Assembly: GCF_000522985.1 (NCBI RefSeq)
Contig: NZ_CP007128.1
Location: 910,220 to 974,219, forward strand
Direction: 5' to 3'
DNA length: 64,000 bases
Source of the DNA: Gemmatirosa kalamazoonensis
Lineage (GTDB): Bacteria; Gemmatimonadota; Gemmatimonadetes; Gemmatimonadales; Gemmatimonadaceae
Below the pieces are notes generated by a model. The model was not told where the DNA came from, searched no databases, and saw nothing but the letters and a program-made list of their open reading frames with translations. Numbering within the stretch: position 1 is the first letter of the stretch; each line of letters opens with the position of its first letter. Below, one piece after another: positions 50,627 through 59,292 of the stretch. A program made the position numbers and the translations under genes.

Positions 50627-52024
50627 TCAGCGCCCCACGACGAGCGGCTCGGCGGAGCGGTGCGCTACCTCGTCGCGTGCCAGCGAGGCCCATCGCCCGT
50701 CGTCGCGCGCGCCGGTTCGCACCTCGTGATGCAGCGCGTCGCGCACGCGGCGGTAGAACGGCGTCGTGTACGTGCCGTGGAACAGCATCGCGAGGTCGTC
50801 GGTGTGCCGCCAGTTCTGGCGGCGACCGAGCTCGTCGCGCACGCGTGCGTGGAACTTCGTGCCCGGCAGCGGATAGGCGACCGACACGCCGACGTCGTCG
50901 GGGCGCTCGTCGCGCACGAGGTCGCGCGTCGCGAGCAGATCCGCCCACGTCTCCGACGGGTAGCCGAGCTGCAGGAACCACGCGGCGCGCACGCCGTGCG
51001 TCTTCAGCGCCCGGGTCGCGGCGCGCACCTCGTCGACGGTGGTGCCCTTGTCCATCGCGTCGAGGATCCCCTGCGACCCCGACTCGACGCCGATCCACAC
51101 TTCCTCCGCACCAGCGCGGGCGAGCGCCGAGGCGACGTCGGGCGTCAGCAGGTCGGCGCGGCACTGGATGGTGAACGGCGTGCGCGCGCCGCGGTCGGCG
51201 ACGGCGTCGGCGAAGCGGGCGATCCACGACGCCGTTAGGCCGAAGATGTCGTCGGCGAACCAGACGTGGTCGGGGCGCACCGTCGCGCGCAGGCGCGCGA
51301 GCTCCTCGGCCACGAGCTCCGGCGCGCGCTGCACGTAGCGGCGGCCGAAGATCGGCTTCGCGCACCAGTTGCAGCCGAACGGGCAGCCGCGCGACGTCAC
51401 CATGTTCCACGAGAAGCGGCCGTGCGCGTCGCGCCACGCGTGCCGATACGTCTCGACGTCGACCAGGTCCCATGCCGGGAACGGCAGCGCGTCGAGGTCG
51501 CGCACCGACGGCGCGCCCGCCGTGTACGCGACGCCACCGGCGCCGTCGGCGAGCGCGAGTCCCGCGAGGTCGACGAGCGACGCATCGGCGTCGTCGCGCC
51601 ACGCGTCGGCGAGCGCGAGGAAGGTGGCGTCGGCCTCGCCGGGAAGCACGGCGTGCGCACCGGCGTCGAGGTAGCGCGCGGGGTGGTCGGTGGCGTCGGA
51701 TCCGTTCACCGCGACGCGGCACCCGCGCGCCCGCGCCGCGCGCACCATGGCGAGCGTCGCCTCGCGGGAGCGCTCGGTGCACATCTTCGTGAGGTAGTTG
51801 AAGTTGTCCTCCAGGATGCCGACCACCGCGGGGCGCGTCGCGTCGAGCCGCGCGACGAACGCGTCGACGTCGTCGGCGAGCGTGGCGTCGAACAGCGCGA
51901 CGCGATGCCCGCGCTCACGCAGCGCGGCGGCGACGAGCAGCGTCGCGAGCGGTGGATAGGGCTTCATCCGGGCGCGCTGCTTGGGGTCGTGCCGGAGGAA
52001 GAACGAGCTGGCGAGGAGGATCAT
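50627..52024 (-). CDS. Cobalamin-binding-domain radical SAM enzyme
   Basis: The 465-residue protein begins MILLASSFFLRHDPKQRARM. An N-terminal B12-type Rossmann domain (YPPLATLLVAAALRERGHRV, VVGILEDNFNYLTK) precedes a radical SAM core with RGCPFGCNWC (C214, C218, C221). The later VWFADDIFGLTASW and EVWIGVESGSQGILDAMDKG are typical of this class. A C-terminal segment (TYTTPFYRRVRDALHHE) resembles that of the BchE/HpnJ group. It is followed by palindrome A2 and preceded by the nucleotidyltransferase gene. Confidence 0.92.
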   Translation of the reverse strand: MILLASSFFLRHDPKQRARMKPYPPLATLLVAAALRERGHRVALFDATLADDVDAFVARLDATRPAVVGILEDNFNYLTKMCTERSREATLAMVRAARARGCRVAVNGSDATDHPARYLDAGAHAVLPGEADATFLALADAWRDDADASLVDLAGLALADGAGGVAYTAGAPSVRDLDALPFPAWDLVDVETYRHAWRDAHGRFSWNMVTSRGCPFGCNWCAKPIFGRRYVQRAPELVAEELARLRATVRPDHVWFADDIFGLTASWIARFADAVADRGARTPFTIQCRADLLTPDVASALARAGAEEVWIGVESGSQGILDAMDKGTTVDEVRAATRALKTHGVRAAWFLQLGYPSETWADLLATRDLVRDERPDDVGVSVAYPLPGTKFHARVRDELGRRQNWRHTDDLAMLFHGTYTTPFYRRVRDALHHEVRTGARDDGRWASLARDEVAHRSAEPLVVGR

Positions 52025-52080
52025 CGAGGCGCGGCGGGAGATGTCCCCGTAGTCGCCGCGGCTCCCCTCCGTATTCCGGC

Positions 52081-53382
52081 TCAGCGCCGCTCGTCCGGCG
52101 CCGAGAGCGAGAGCGCGCCCGCGCGGATGCGGCGCCAGCGCACGCGCCAGCCGACGGCCGCGTCGCCCGGGCGGGTGACGGCGGCGGGCCACATGGTGCG
52201 AAGGAAGCGCTGCGCGAGCGCCACGGGGCCGCGGTCCCACATGAGCTGCCGCAGGACGCCGCGCGCGTCGAGCGCACCGCCGGCCGGTGTTAGGCGCGTG
52301 ACGGTGTGGCGCGCCGCCCACGTCGACGCGCGGCGCCCGAGGGCGAGGACGCGCGGATCGACGGTGTCCGGCGCGAGGTCCTCGACCAGCGCGAGCGCCG
52401 GCCAGGCGAAGCGCGCCAGGCGCGTGCGGCGCATGAGGTCGAGCACCGCGTCCCAGTCGAGCCGTCCGCTCGCGCGGTCGGCGCGGATCACGCGCGCGAG
52501 CTCGTAGAGGCGCAGCAGGCGGCTGCCGTCGAGCTCCTGCGAGCCGTGACACGCGAGCGTGAGGAGGAGCAGCGGCTCGTCGAGCGCACGCAGCGGCCGA
52601 CCGGCGACGGGGAACGGGATCGTGCCGCCGTTCGGGAGGTGCGGGCGTACGCCGTCGACGCGCGCCACCGCACCGGGATGATGCCGGCGATCGAGCGACG
52701 CGTGCACCTCGAGGATCCATCGACTCTCGGCGTGCCACAGCTCGACGGAGTGGTAGCGCGGATCGACGTCGTCGCGGATCCAGTCGCGCTTGTACGGGCG
52801 GTGCGCGTCGCCGTCGGGGCGGTAGCGCGCATCGCGCAGCACCGCCTCGACGTCGGCCACGCGGTCGCGGGGCACGAGCACGTCGACGTCGGCCATGCGC
52901 CGCACGGCCGGCTCCTCGAAGTACGCGCGCGCGGTGTGGAACCCCTTCAGCAGCACGGGCGTCACGCCGGCGCCGAGCAGCGCGTCGAGCGCCGGCATCA
53001 CCTCGCGCTCGATGCGCGCGTGGCGACGGCGTGCGTGGTCGAGGTGGCGCGCGAGCCGGTCGCGCACCGCGGGCGCCGCGTCCACCACGCCATCCTCGAT
53101 CCATCGGCCGACGACGGGCCCCATGCCGGTCGTGTGGCCCGCGATCGCGAGCGCCGCCGCGTCGCACCGCCCATCGACGACGATCGTGCGCTCGCCGGCG
53201 AGCACGAGGCGGGTCACGCGCTGCAGCTCGCGCGCGGCCTCCACGCGCGCACGCTCGGTCACGCCTGGCCACAGCGCGGCGGGGTCTCGCGTCCGCGCGA
53301 ACTCGGCGAGCCGTCGTTGGACCTCGGCGACGTCGTCGGTCATGTCGGTGGGGTGGAATAATCGCTCCGCCCAGTGGGACAT
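52081..53382 (-). CDS. Nucleotidyltransferase-fold protein (NTP_transf_5 type)
   Basis: The 433-residue protein shows the motif VLLKGFHTARAYFEE, then RRMADVDVLVPRDRV, where the Asp pair should bind metal, and WILEVHASLDRR. The rest is helical (LLLLTLACHGSQELDGSRLL). Members of this group are found in exopolysaccharide and exosortase loci and in some lasso-peptide clusters; their substrate is unknown. An alternative ATG lies at 53343. It heads the long leftward run and diverges from the sugar transferase gene across 84 bp. Confidence 0.85.
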   Translation of the reverse strand: MSHWAERLFHPTDMTDDVAEVQRRLAEFARTRDPAALWPGVTERARVEAARELQRVTRLVLAGERTIVVDGRCDAAALAIAGHTTGMGPVVGRWIEDGVVDAAPAVRDRLARHLDHARRRHARIEREVMPALDALLGAGVTPVLLKGFHTARAYFEEPAVRRMADVDVLVPRDRVADVEAVLRDARYRPDGDAHRPYKRDWIRDDVDPRYHSVELWHAESRWILEVHASLDRRHHPGAVARVDGVRPHLPNGGTIPFPVAGRPLRALDEPLLLLTLACHGSQELDGSRLLRLYELARVIRADRASGRLDWDAVLDLMRRTRLARFAWPALALVEDLAPDTVDPRVLALGRRASTWAARHTVTRLTPAGGALDARGVLRQLMWDRGPVALAQRFLRTMWPAAVTRPGDAAVGWRVRWRRIRAGALSLSAPDERR

Positions 53383-53466
53383 CGCTGCTGAGTCCCTTTA
53401 TTCCTCGCGGAGGGTCGTCTGGCCGAGAACGAGATCACCGTCGCCCCGGTAGGCGTCGACGGATCC

Positions 53467-54126
53467 GTGCTGTCGTGGCGACAGCGGGCAGCGTACACGA
53501 TGTCGCCGACGCTCGCGCTGCACCATGCGGCCGCGAAGCGGTGCGTCGATCTGCTCGGCGCGCTCGTGGCGCTCGTGCTCGTGGCGCCGCTGCTCGCCGT
53601 GCTCGCGCTGCTCGTGAAGCTCGACTCGCCGGGCCCCGTGCTGTTCGTGCAGACGCGCGTGGGGCGCGGCGGGCGGACGTTCCGCATGCTGAAGGTGCGC
53701 ACGATGCGCGTCGGCGCCGACGCGGAGAAGGCGACGCTCGCGGCGCTGAACCAGAGCGACGACGCGCGGCTGTTCAAGATCCCGTCGGATCCGCGCGTGA
53801 CGACGGTGGGCCGCGTGCTCCGCCGGTGGAGCCTGGACGAGCTGCCGCAGCTGTGGAACGTCGTCGCGGGTCACATGTCGCTCGTCGGACCGCGTCCGTT
53901 CTTCGAGTCGGATCTCGACGACTACGAGGCGCACCACTTCCGTCGGCTCGCGGTGAAGCCGGGGATCACGGGACTGTGGCAGGTGAGCGGCCGGAGCGAC
54001 ATCCTCGACTTCGAGGACGTCGTGCGGCTCGACCGTCACTACATCGAGCACTGGTCGCTCGCGCTCGACCTGCAGATCCTCGCGCGGACGCTGCCGGTGG
54101 TGATGTCGCGGTCGGGAGCCTATTGA
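53467..54126 (+). CDS. Initiating sugar (undecaprenyl-phosphate) transferase
   Basis: The 219-residue protein is the short form of the bacterial sugar transferase family. It has one membrane segment (AKRCVDLLGALVALVLVAPLLAV), then PVLFVQTRVGRGGRTFRMLK, LRRWSLDELPQLWNVVAGHMS, LVGPRP and KPGITGLWQVSGRSD. It should load the first sugar phosphate on undecaprenyl phosphate. GTG 53467 gives the longer form and ATG 53500 (MSPTLALHH) is possible. The stop overlaps the following glycosyltransferase start (TGATG). Confidence 0.94.
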   Translation: MLSWRQRAAYTMSPTLALHHAAAKRCVDLLGALVALVLVAPLLAVLALLVKLDSPGPVLFVQTRVGRGGRTFRMLKVRTMRVGADAEKATLAALNQSDDARLFKIPSDPRVTTVGRVLRRWSLDELPQLWNVVAGHMSLVGPRPFFESDLDDYEAHHFRRLAVKPGITGLWQVSGRSDILDFEDVVRLDRHYIEHWSLALDLQILARTLPVVMSRSGAY

Positions 54127-55385
54127 TGGCGAGCACGTTGTCGGGACTCGGGACTCGGGACTCGGGACTCGGGACTCGGGAACTGCTCCCCCACGAGTCC
54201 CGAGTCCCGAGTCCCGAGTCCCGAGTCCCGAAGGCGGCCCGACTGCGCATCGGGATGTTCGGCCTGCGCGGCCTGCGTCCCGACCTCGAGATCACCGGCT
54301 TCGAGACCGCGTTCGCGGAGATCGCGCCGCGGCTCGTTCGGCGTGGGCACCGCGTGACGATCTACTGCCGCGCCGGCGCGCACTCCGCGGCGCGGCGCGT
54401 GCCGCGCGAGGACGGCGTGGAGCTGCGGTACGTGCCGTCGCCGGGCGGGAAGAACCTCGCCGCCGTGGGCTCGACGCTGCTCGCCGTGCTGCACGCGATG
54501 GCGCGGCGCGAGTTCGACGTGTGGTTCTTCGTCAACGTGGGGCTCGGTCACCACGCCGCGCTCGCGCGGCTGGCCGGCGCGCCGGTGGTGATGAACGTGG
54601 ACGGCCTCGATTGGACGCGCGGCAAGTGGGGCCCGATGGCGCGCGCGTACTTCCGCTCCGCCGCGCGCGCCGCGGTGCGCTCGTGCACCGCGCTCGTGAC
54701 GGACGCGGACGCGATGCGCGCATACTACCTCGAGCACATGGGGCGCGACTCGACGATGATCGCGTACGGCGCGGACATCGAGCGCGCGCGCCGGCCGGAG
54801 CTCATCGCGCCGTTCGGCGTGATGCCGCGCGGCTATTACCTCGTCGTGAGCCGCCTCATCCCGGAGAACTCGCTCGACGTCATGCTCGACGGGTTCCGAC
54901 GCTCGCGCACGTCGCGCCGGCTGCTCGTCGTCGGCGGCGCGAGCTACCGCGACGCGTTCCACGCGCGACTGCGCGCGCTCGCCGAGCGCGACGAGCGCAT
55001 CCAGCTCGTCGGGCACGTGTCGGATCAGGCGGTGCTGCGCGAGCTGTGGTGCAACTGCTACGCGTACCTGCACGGCCACTCGGTGGGCGGCACGAACCCG
55101 GCGCTGCTGCGCGCGATGGGGTGCGGGGCCAGCGTGCTCGCCCTGGACACGGTATTCAACCGCGAGGTGCTGGCGGACACGGGACGGTTCTTCGCGCGCG
55201 ACGCGCGGGCCGTGGCGGCGCTGCTCGACGCGGTGGATTCGGATGCCGAGGGGGCGATGCGGCTCGGCGAGGCGGCGCGGGCGCGGGCGGCGAGCCGCTA
55301 CACGTGGGACGGGGTCACGGCGCAGTACGAGCGGCTGTTCACAGAGGCAGTGAATGATGCGGCGGCGCTGATACGGCGGCGCTGA
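54126..55385 (+). CDS. Family 4 glycosyltransferase (DUF1972-like) with palindrome after the start codon
   Basis: The 419-residue protein is read from ATG 54126, fixed by its TGATG overlap. Residues 5-35 are encoded by palindrome C1 (GLGTRDS and ESRVPSP repeats). The natural protein then begins LRIGMFGLRGLRPDLEITGFE. It shows WFFVNVGLGHHAALARLAG, LVVSRLIPENSLDVMLDGF, and HSVGGTNPALLRAMGCGASVLALD as the donor site. It resembles rhamnosyl-/GT4-type enzymes with an N-terminal DUF1972. The last residues (LIRRR, stop) come from palindrome H. Confidence 0.92.
   Translation: MASTLSGLGTRDSGLGTRELLPHESRVPSPESRVPKAARLRIGMFGLRGLRPDLEITGFETAFAEIAPRLVRRGHRVTIYCRAGAHSAARRVPREDGVELRYVPSPGGKNLAAVGSTLLAVLHAMARREFDVWFFVNVGLGHHAALARLAGAPVVMNVDGLDWTRGKWGPMARAYFRSAARAAVRSCTALVTDADAMRAYYLEHMGRDSTMIAYGADIERARRPELIAPFGVMPRGYYLVVSRLIPENSLDVMLDGFRRSRTSRRLLVVGGASYRDAFHARLRALAERDERIQLVGHVSDQAVLRELWCNCYAYLHGHSVGGTNPALLRAMGCGASVLALDTVFNREVLADTGRFFARDARAVAALLDAVDSDAEGAMRLGEAARARAASRYTWDGVTAQYERLFTEAVNDAAALIRRR
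54141..54230. repeat. Palindromic element family C, copy 1, inside a glycosyltransferase gene
   Basis: Five GGGACTC heptamers, a short centre (GGGAACTGCTCCCCCACG) and five GAGTCCC heptamers follow each other. It lies a few codons after a translationally coupled ATG and keeps the frame. Copy 2 is in the export-protein gene at 63452-63530. Confidence 0.9.
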
Positions 55386-55469
55386 TACCGCGCGTTGTCA
55401 GCGCCGCGTTTTCAGTGCCGAAGGTTCAGCGCCGCCTCATCAGCGCCGCCGCATCAGCGCCGCCGCATC
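55356..55469. repeat. Palindromic element family H spanning two convergent gene ends
   Basis: The left arm iterates CGGCGGCGCTGATA, the right arm TCAGCGCCGCCGCA. The element supplies the final codons and stop of both neighbours. The rightward glycosyltransferase ends ...RRR-TGA and the leftward one also ends ...RRR-TGA, both from CGGCGGCGCTGA. Confidence 0.8.
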
Positions 55470-56392
55470 GGCCCTCCCACGCCTAACACCGCATCCACCG
55501 CCCCCCGCCCCACCGCCCCCACCGCGCTCCAGTCCCCCGCGCGCGCGGCGACCGCGGCGTACCGCGCCACCACGTTCACGGCCAGCATCGGGCCGAGCAC
55601 CGGCCAGTGGTACCACCGCGCGTGCCGCGCCACCACGCGCAGCAGGTTGCGCGTGTTGAGGTAGAAGCGGAGCGCCTGCCCCCCCGCGCGCCGGTGGCTC
55701 GAGCCCTCGTGGTGCCACACGAGCGCGTCCGGCACGTAGCGGATGCGGCGTCCCGCGCGGCGCAGGCGCAGCGACAGATCGAGGTCTTCCGCGTACGCGA
55801 ACAGCGACGCGTCGAACGGATCGCCGCGCACCGCGTCCAGGCGCACGAGCAGCGCGCAGCCGCTCGCGAACGCGAGGTCGCGTCGCGTGCGCCAGCCGCG
55901 CGCCGCGCGCCGACGGAAGCCCACGTGCACCGGCCGGCCGCGCCACGGCGAGAAGCGCCCGCCGCCGAACCACAGCCGCTCCGGGTCGTCGCCGAAGAAG
56001 ATCCGCGGCGTGGCGAGCGCGATCTCGGCGTCGGACGCCGCTTCCTCGACGAGCCGCCGCACGCAACCCGGGTCGAGCTCCGTGTCGCTGTTGAGCAGCA
56101 GCGCCCAGCGCGCGCCCGCCGCGCGCGCGAGACCCACGCCGGCGTTGTTGCCTCCCGTGTAGCCGTCGTTCACGTCGCGCGCGCACACGGTCACCGCCGG
56201 CTCGGTGCCGAACGCGGCGCGCAGTCGCGCCACGCTGTCGTCGCCGGACGCGTTGTCGACGACGATCACGCGCGGCGGCCCGCCCTCCGAGCGCAGCACC
56301 GACTCCACGCACGCCACCGTGAGCGCCGGCGTGCGGTAGTTCACGACGACGACGGCGACGTCGGACACGTTGGTCACCTCGCCCGTCCTCAT
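55454..56392 (-). CDS. Family 2 glycosyltransferase (rhamnosyltransferase-like)
   Basis: The 312-residue protein has VAVVVVNYRTPALTVACVES (GT-A start), RVIVVDNASGDDS, YTGGNNAGVGLARAAG, LLLNSDTELDPGC (DxD-like metal site) and FAYAEDLDLSLRLRRAGRRI (catalytic ED). A C-terminal hydrophobic region may associate with the membrane. The start at 56392 overlaps the stop of the flippase gene (ATGA). The last residues (GPMRRR) lie in palindrome H. Confidence 0.93.
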   Translation of the reverse strand: MRTGEVTNVSDVAVVVVNYRTPALTVACVESVLRSEGGPPRVIVVDNASGDDSVARLRAAFGTEPAVTVCARDVNDGYTGGNNAGVGLARAAGARWALLLNSDTELDPGCVRRLVEEAASDAEIALATPRIFFGDDPERLWFGGGRFSPWRGRPVHVGFRRRAARGWRTRRDLAFASGCALLVRLDAVRGDPFDASLFAYAEDLDLSLRLRRAGRRIRYVPDALVWHHEGSSHRRAGGQALRFYLNTRNLLRVVARHARWYHWPVLGPMLAVNVVARYAAVAARAGDWSAVGAVGRGAVDAVLGVGGPMRRR

Positions 56393-57912
56393 CGCCAGCC
56401 GTGTTCGCGCGCGGCGCGCGCCGCGAGCAGCGTCGGCACCGCGGCGAGCAGCACGTACACGAGCGTGCGCGTCTCCCACCGCGCCGACGTCGCGAGCGCG
56501 ACGAGCAGCGCGGCACCCTGCGCGGCCGCGACGAGCGCGAAGCGTGCGCTTCGCGATCGGATCGGTGCGGGCACCGCGCGGCGCACGAACAGGACGCCGA
56601 TGCCCCACGTCGTCGTCGCGGCGCCGCTGGCCGCCGCCGCGACGCCCCACAGCGGCGTCCCCGCGGCGAGGCACGCGCCGCACGCCGCGAGCACGAGCGC
56701 GAGCCCCACGAGCTCCAGCGCGAGCTGGCGCCGGACCATGCCATACGACTGCAGCGTCCCGACGAGCACGACGTGCACCGCGACGGCGAACGGTGCGCCG
56801 AACGCCAGCGCCCGCACGATCGGCAGCGCGGGGACGTACGCCGGGAGCAGGCGCGCGACGAGCGCCTCGAACGCCGGCACGAGCGCGAGCGCGGCGCCGG
56901 CGACCGTCGCCACGACGTCGTGGTAGCCGTCGAGGAACGCCGCACGCGCCGACGCCACACGCCGCGCCGCGTGCGACAGCGCGACCCGCGACAGCGCCTG
57001 CGTCGCCGCGCTCGCCGCCACCATCACGCTCGACGCGAAGCCGTAGTGCGCGAACCGCGCGACCGGCACGCTCGCGCTCACCACGATCCGGTCCGCGAAC
57101 AGCGCGACCCCCGCGGCGAGGTTCGCGCCGAGCACGGGCAGGCCGTCGCGCAGAAGCGTTCGCATACGGATCTCGGTGCCGTTCGTTTGAACCGCAGAGG
57201 ACGCAGAGGACGCAGAGGAAACCAAGAGTGAATTGGCTCTCCTCTGCGTCCTCTGCGTCCTCTGCGGTTCACCGCCGAGCACACGCATCACGCGCCACGC
57301 CCCGAGCACCGCCGCGACGCCCCACGACGCCGCGTACGCGCCGAGCACCTCGGCGAGCGTCGGCGTGCGGAGCGCGAGCGCCGCGGGCACGAACAACGCC
57401 GGCGGCAGCGCGGCGACGAGCCCCGCGCCCCGGAAGTCACCCGCCGTCTGCAGCGCGTACGCCGCGAGCGTCGCGAGGTTGGTTCCCGCCGCACACGCCG
57501 CGAGCCCGATGGCGAACGCGCGCATCGTCGGCGGAAGCCACGGCGCCGCCGCGAGCGCCGCGGCGAGCAGCGCGCCCTGCCAGGCGAGCAGCCACCGCGC
57601 CACGATGCGCCACTCGCCGCCGATCTCGCTCGGTGCGCGTCCGGCCCACCGCAGGAACGCACCGTCCGCGAGGCCGACGTGCAGCGCGCCGACGTACGCC
57701 GCGTACACGAGGAACACGCGCCACGCGCCGAACGACGCGACGTCGAGCCGGCGCGGGATCACGAACACCTGCACCGCGCCTAACGCGACGGCCACCGCCA
57801 CCGCCGCACCGTACCGCACCGCGTCGCGCCCTGCGGCCGACGCGCGCGGCTTCGACGCCCGGACGTACGACGCTCGCGCGGTCGGCCGCGCCGTCGCTAT
57901 CTTCGCGCTCAC
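56389..57912 (-). CDS. Polysaccharide flippase (Wzx/MATE-like) with in-frame palindrome insertion
   Basis: The 507-residue protein has about 12-14 hydrophobic segments in the Wzx style (AVAVAVALGAVQVFVIPRRL, WRVFLVYAAYVGALHVGLAD, GDFRGAGLVAALPPALFVPA, FADRIVVSASVPVARFAHYG). It would move lipid-linked oligosaccharide across the inner membrane. Between residues about 214 and 250 the membrane pattern is interrupted by a polar stretch (EPQRTQRTQRRANSLLVSSA), encoded by palindrome B2 at 57190-57269. GTG 57912 lies only 3 nt from the divergent ligase ATG. A later GTG at 57819 is possible. Confidence 0.88.
   Translation of the reverse strand: MSAKIATARPTARASYVRASKPRASAAGRDAVRYGAAVAVAVALGAVQVFVIPRRLDVASFGAWRVFLVYAAYVGALHVGLADGAFLRWAGRAPSEIGGEWRIVARWLLAWQGALLAAALAAAPWLPPTMRAFAIGLAACAAGTNLATLAAYALQTAGDFRGAGLVAALPPALFVPAALALRTPTLAEVLGAYAASWGVAAVLGAWRVMRVLGGEPQRTQRTQRRANSLLVSSASSASSAVQTNGTEIRMRTLLRDGLPVLGANLAAGVALFADRIVVSASVPVARFAHYGFASSVMVAASAATQALSRVALSHAARRVASARAAFLDGYHDVVATVAGAALALVPAFEALVARLLPAYVPALPIVRALAFGAPFAVAVHVVLVGTLQSYGMVRRQLALELVGLALVLAACGACLAAGTPLWGVAAAASGAATTTWGIGVLFVRRAVPAPIRSRSARFALVAAAQGAALLVALATSARWETRTLVYVLLAAVPTLLAARAAREHGWR
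57190..57269. repeat. Palindromic element family B, single copy inside the flippase gene
   Basis: AACCGCAGAGGACGCAGAGG continues as ACGCAGAGGAAACC. It pairs across a 20-bp centre with CCTCTGCGTCCTCTGCGTCC and TCTGCGGTT. The 9-bp unit is open in all six frames. It falls between two predicted membrane segments, presumably in a loop. Confidence 0.88.
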
Positions 57913-57915
57913 GCC

Positions 57916-59292
57916 ATGTCTCCCACCGTCGTCCTCGTCCTCGCGGTCGTCGCGTTGCCGCTCCTCGCGACCGGGGCCGTCGTGTGGCGACGCGCGCTGC
58001 TCCTGTCGCTGCCGTTCCTCGCGATCCTGAACGGCCTCGCGCTTCCGGTCGGCGCGTCGTCGCTGCGGCTCGACCAGCTCGCGGCGTGTGCGCTCGTCGT
58101 GCCGCTCGCCGCGTCGCTGCTCACCGGCGCGCGCACGCCGCGCACCGATCCCGTCGTGTGGTGGCTCGCCGCGATCCTCGTCGCGAACGTCGCGTCGAGC
58201 GTGCTCCACTCGCCCACGCTCGGGTACAGCCTCCGCCAGTGCGGCAACCTCGCGTCGGTGTGGGTGATGTACCTGCTGCTCGTGCAGTTCCTCGACACGC
58301 GCGCGGATCTCGACGCGTTCCTGCGTCGCTCGCTGTGGGCCGCGGCGCTCGCCGGCGTGCTCGGCGTCGGAGCGTATCTGCTCGCCGTCGCGGGCCTCCC
58401 CGTCGGCGGCGCGGAGGTGAGCCGGTCGGCGGTGGAGCATCTCACGAACGCGTACGGCGCGTTCGGCACGATGGTCGAGCCGAACATCCTCGGCTCGTTC
58501 TCCGGGGCGTGGCTCGTGGTCGCCGCGTCGCTGCTCGCCGTGTCGCATCGCGCGCCGGACGTGCCCACTCGTTTGCTGCGGCTCGTGAGCGCTGCCACCG
58601 CGGCGGCGCTCGTCTTCTCGTTCACCCGGGCGGCGTGGCTCGGCGCGCTCGTCGGCGGCGGCGTGTTCGCTCTCGGCGCGCGGCGCACGTTGGGCGTACG
58701 CGTGCGCGCGGCACGCCGGCATGCGGCGCGGGTCGCGATCCCCGTCGCCGCGTTAGCCGTCGTCGTCGCCGCGCTGTGGGCGTTGCCGAGCGGCGCGGGC
58801 GCGCTGTTCCGCTTCAAGCTGCTCAACCTCGTCAACCTCGAGTCGCCGACCGCGACGCTGCGGCTGGTCACCTACGGCCTCGCGCTGCAGCAGACCGCCG
58901 ACCACGCGATCGTCGGATGGGGCACGTTCACGTTCGCGCCGCTCGTCGCGCAGGGGAGCGACTTCCAGCAGTTCGAGAACTGGAAGAATCTGTGGATCGG
59001 CAACTGGCTCCTCCTCGCGCTGCACGACACGGGTGTCGTCGGCGCGGCGCTGTGGATCGGGATGCTGTGGACCGCGCTTCGCCGCGGCGTGCGCGCCGCC
59101 CGCGTCGCGCGCGACACCGACCCCGCGCTCGCCGCGCGCACGCTCGCGCTCACCGCGGCCGTCGCCAGCCTGCTCGTCCCGTTCCTCGCGACCACCGGCT
59201 TCTCGTTAGGCTGGCCATGGCTTCTCATGGGCCTCCTCGGCGCGCACGTCCGGCTCGCGGAAGACTCGCGACGTCCGGCCGACGTGCCCTGA
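57916..59292 (+). CDS. O-antigen ligase / polymerase (Wzy_C) family membrane protein
   Basis: The 458-residue protein has about 11 hydrophobic segments. A large periplasmic loop lies between SAGALFRFKLLNLVNLESPT and WKNLWIGNWLLLALHDTGVV. It includes RLVTYGLALQQTADHAIVGW, which has the R...H arrangement of the O-antigen ligase/Wzy_C family. It should polymerise or ligate the polysaccharide. TATCTT at 57898-57903 is a plausible -10 box. Its 3' end overlaps the convergent acyltransferase gene by 68 bp. Confidence 0.88.
   Translation: MSPTVVLVLAVVALPLLATGAVVWRRALLLSLPFLAILNGLALPVGASSLRLDQLAACALVVPLAASLLTGARTPRTDPVVWWLAAILVANVASSVLHSPTLGYSLRQCGNLASVWVMYLLLVQFLDTRADLDAFLRRSLWAAALAGVLGVGAYLLAVAGLPVGGAEVSRSAVEHLTNAYGAFGTMVEPNILGSFSGAWLVVAASLLAVSHRAPDVPTRLLRLVSAATAAALVFSFTRAAWLGALVGGGVFALGARRTLGVRVRAARRHAARVAIPVAALAVVVAALWALPSGAGALFRFKLLNLVNLESPTATLRLVTYGLALQQTADHAIVGWGTFTFAPLVAQGSDFQQFENWKNLWIGNWLLLALHDTGVVGAALWIGMLWTALRRGVRAARVARDTDPALAARTLALTAAVASLLVPFLATTGFSLGWPWLLMGLLGAHVRLAEDSRRPADVP

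Noticed and set aside
40965..53382. Lasso-peptide biosynthetic cluster
   Set aside because: A kinase and a nucleotidyltransferase are present, but there is no asparagine-synthetase-like cyclase, no RRE/transglutaminase-like B protein and no precursor peptide.
15385..57269. Palindromes as ordinary intrinsic terminators
   Set aside because: They lack T-runs, are far longer than needed, share sequence families, and several lie inside genes.
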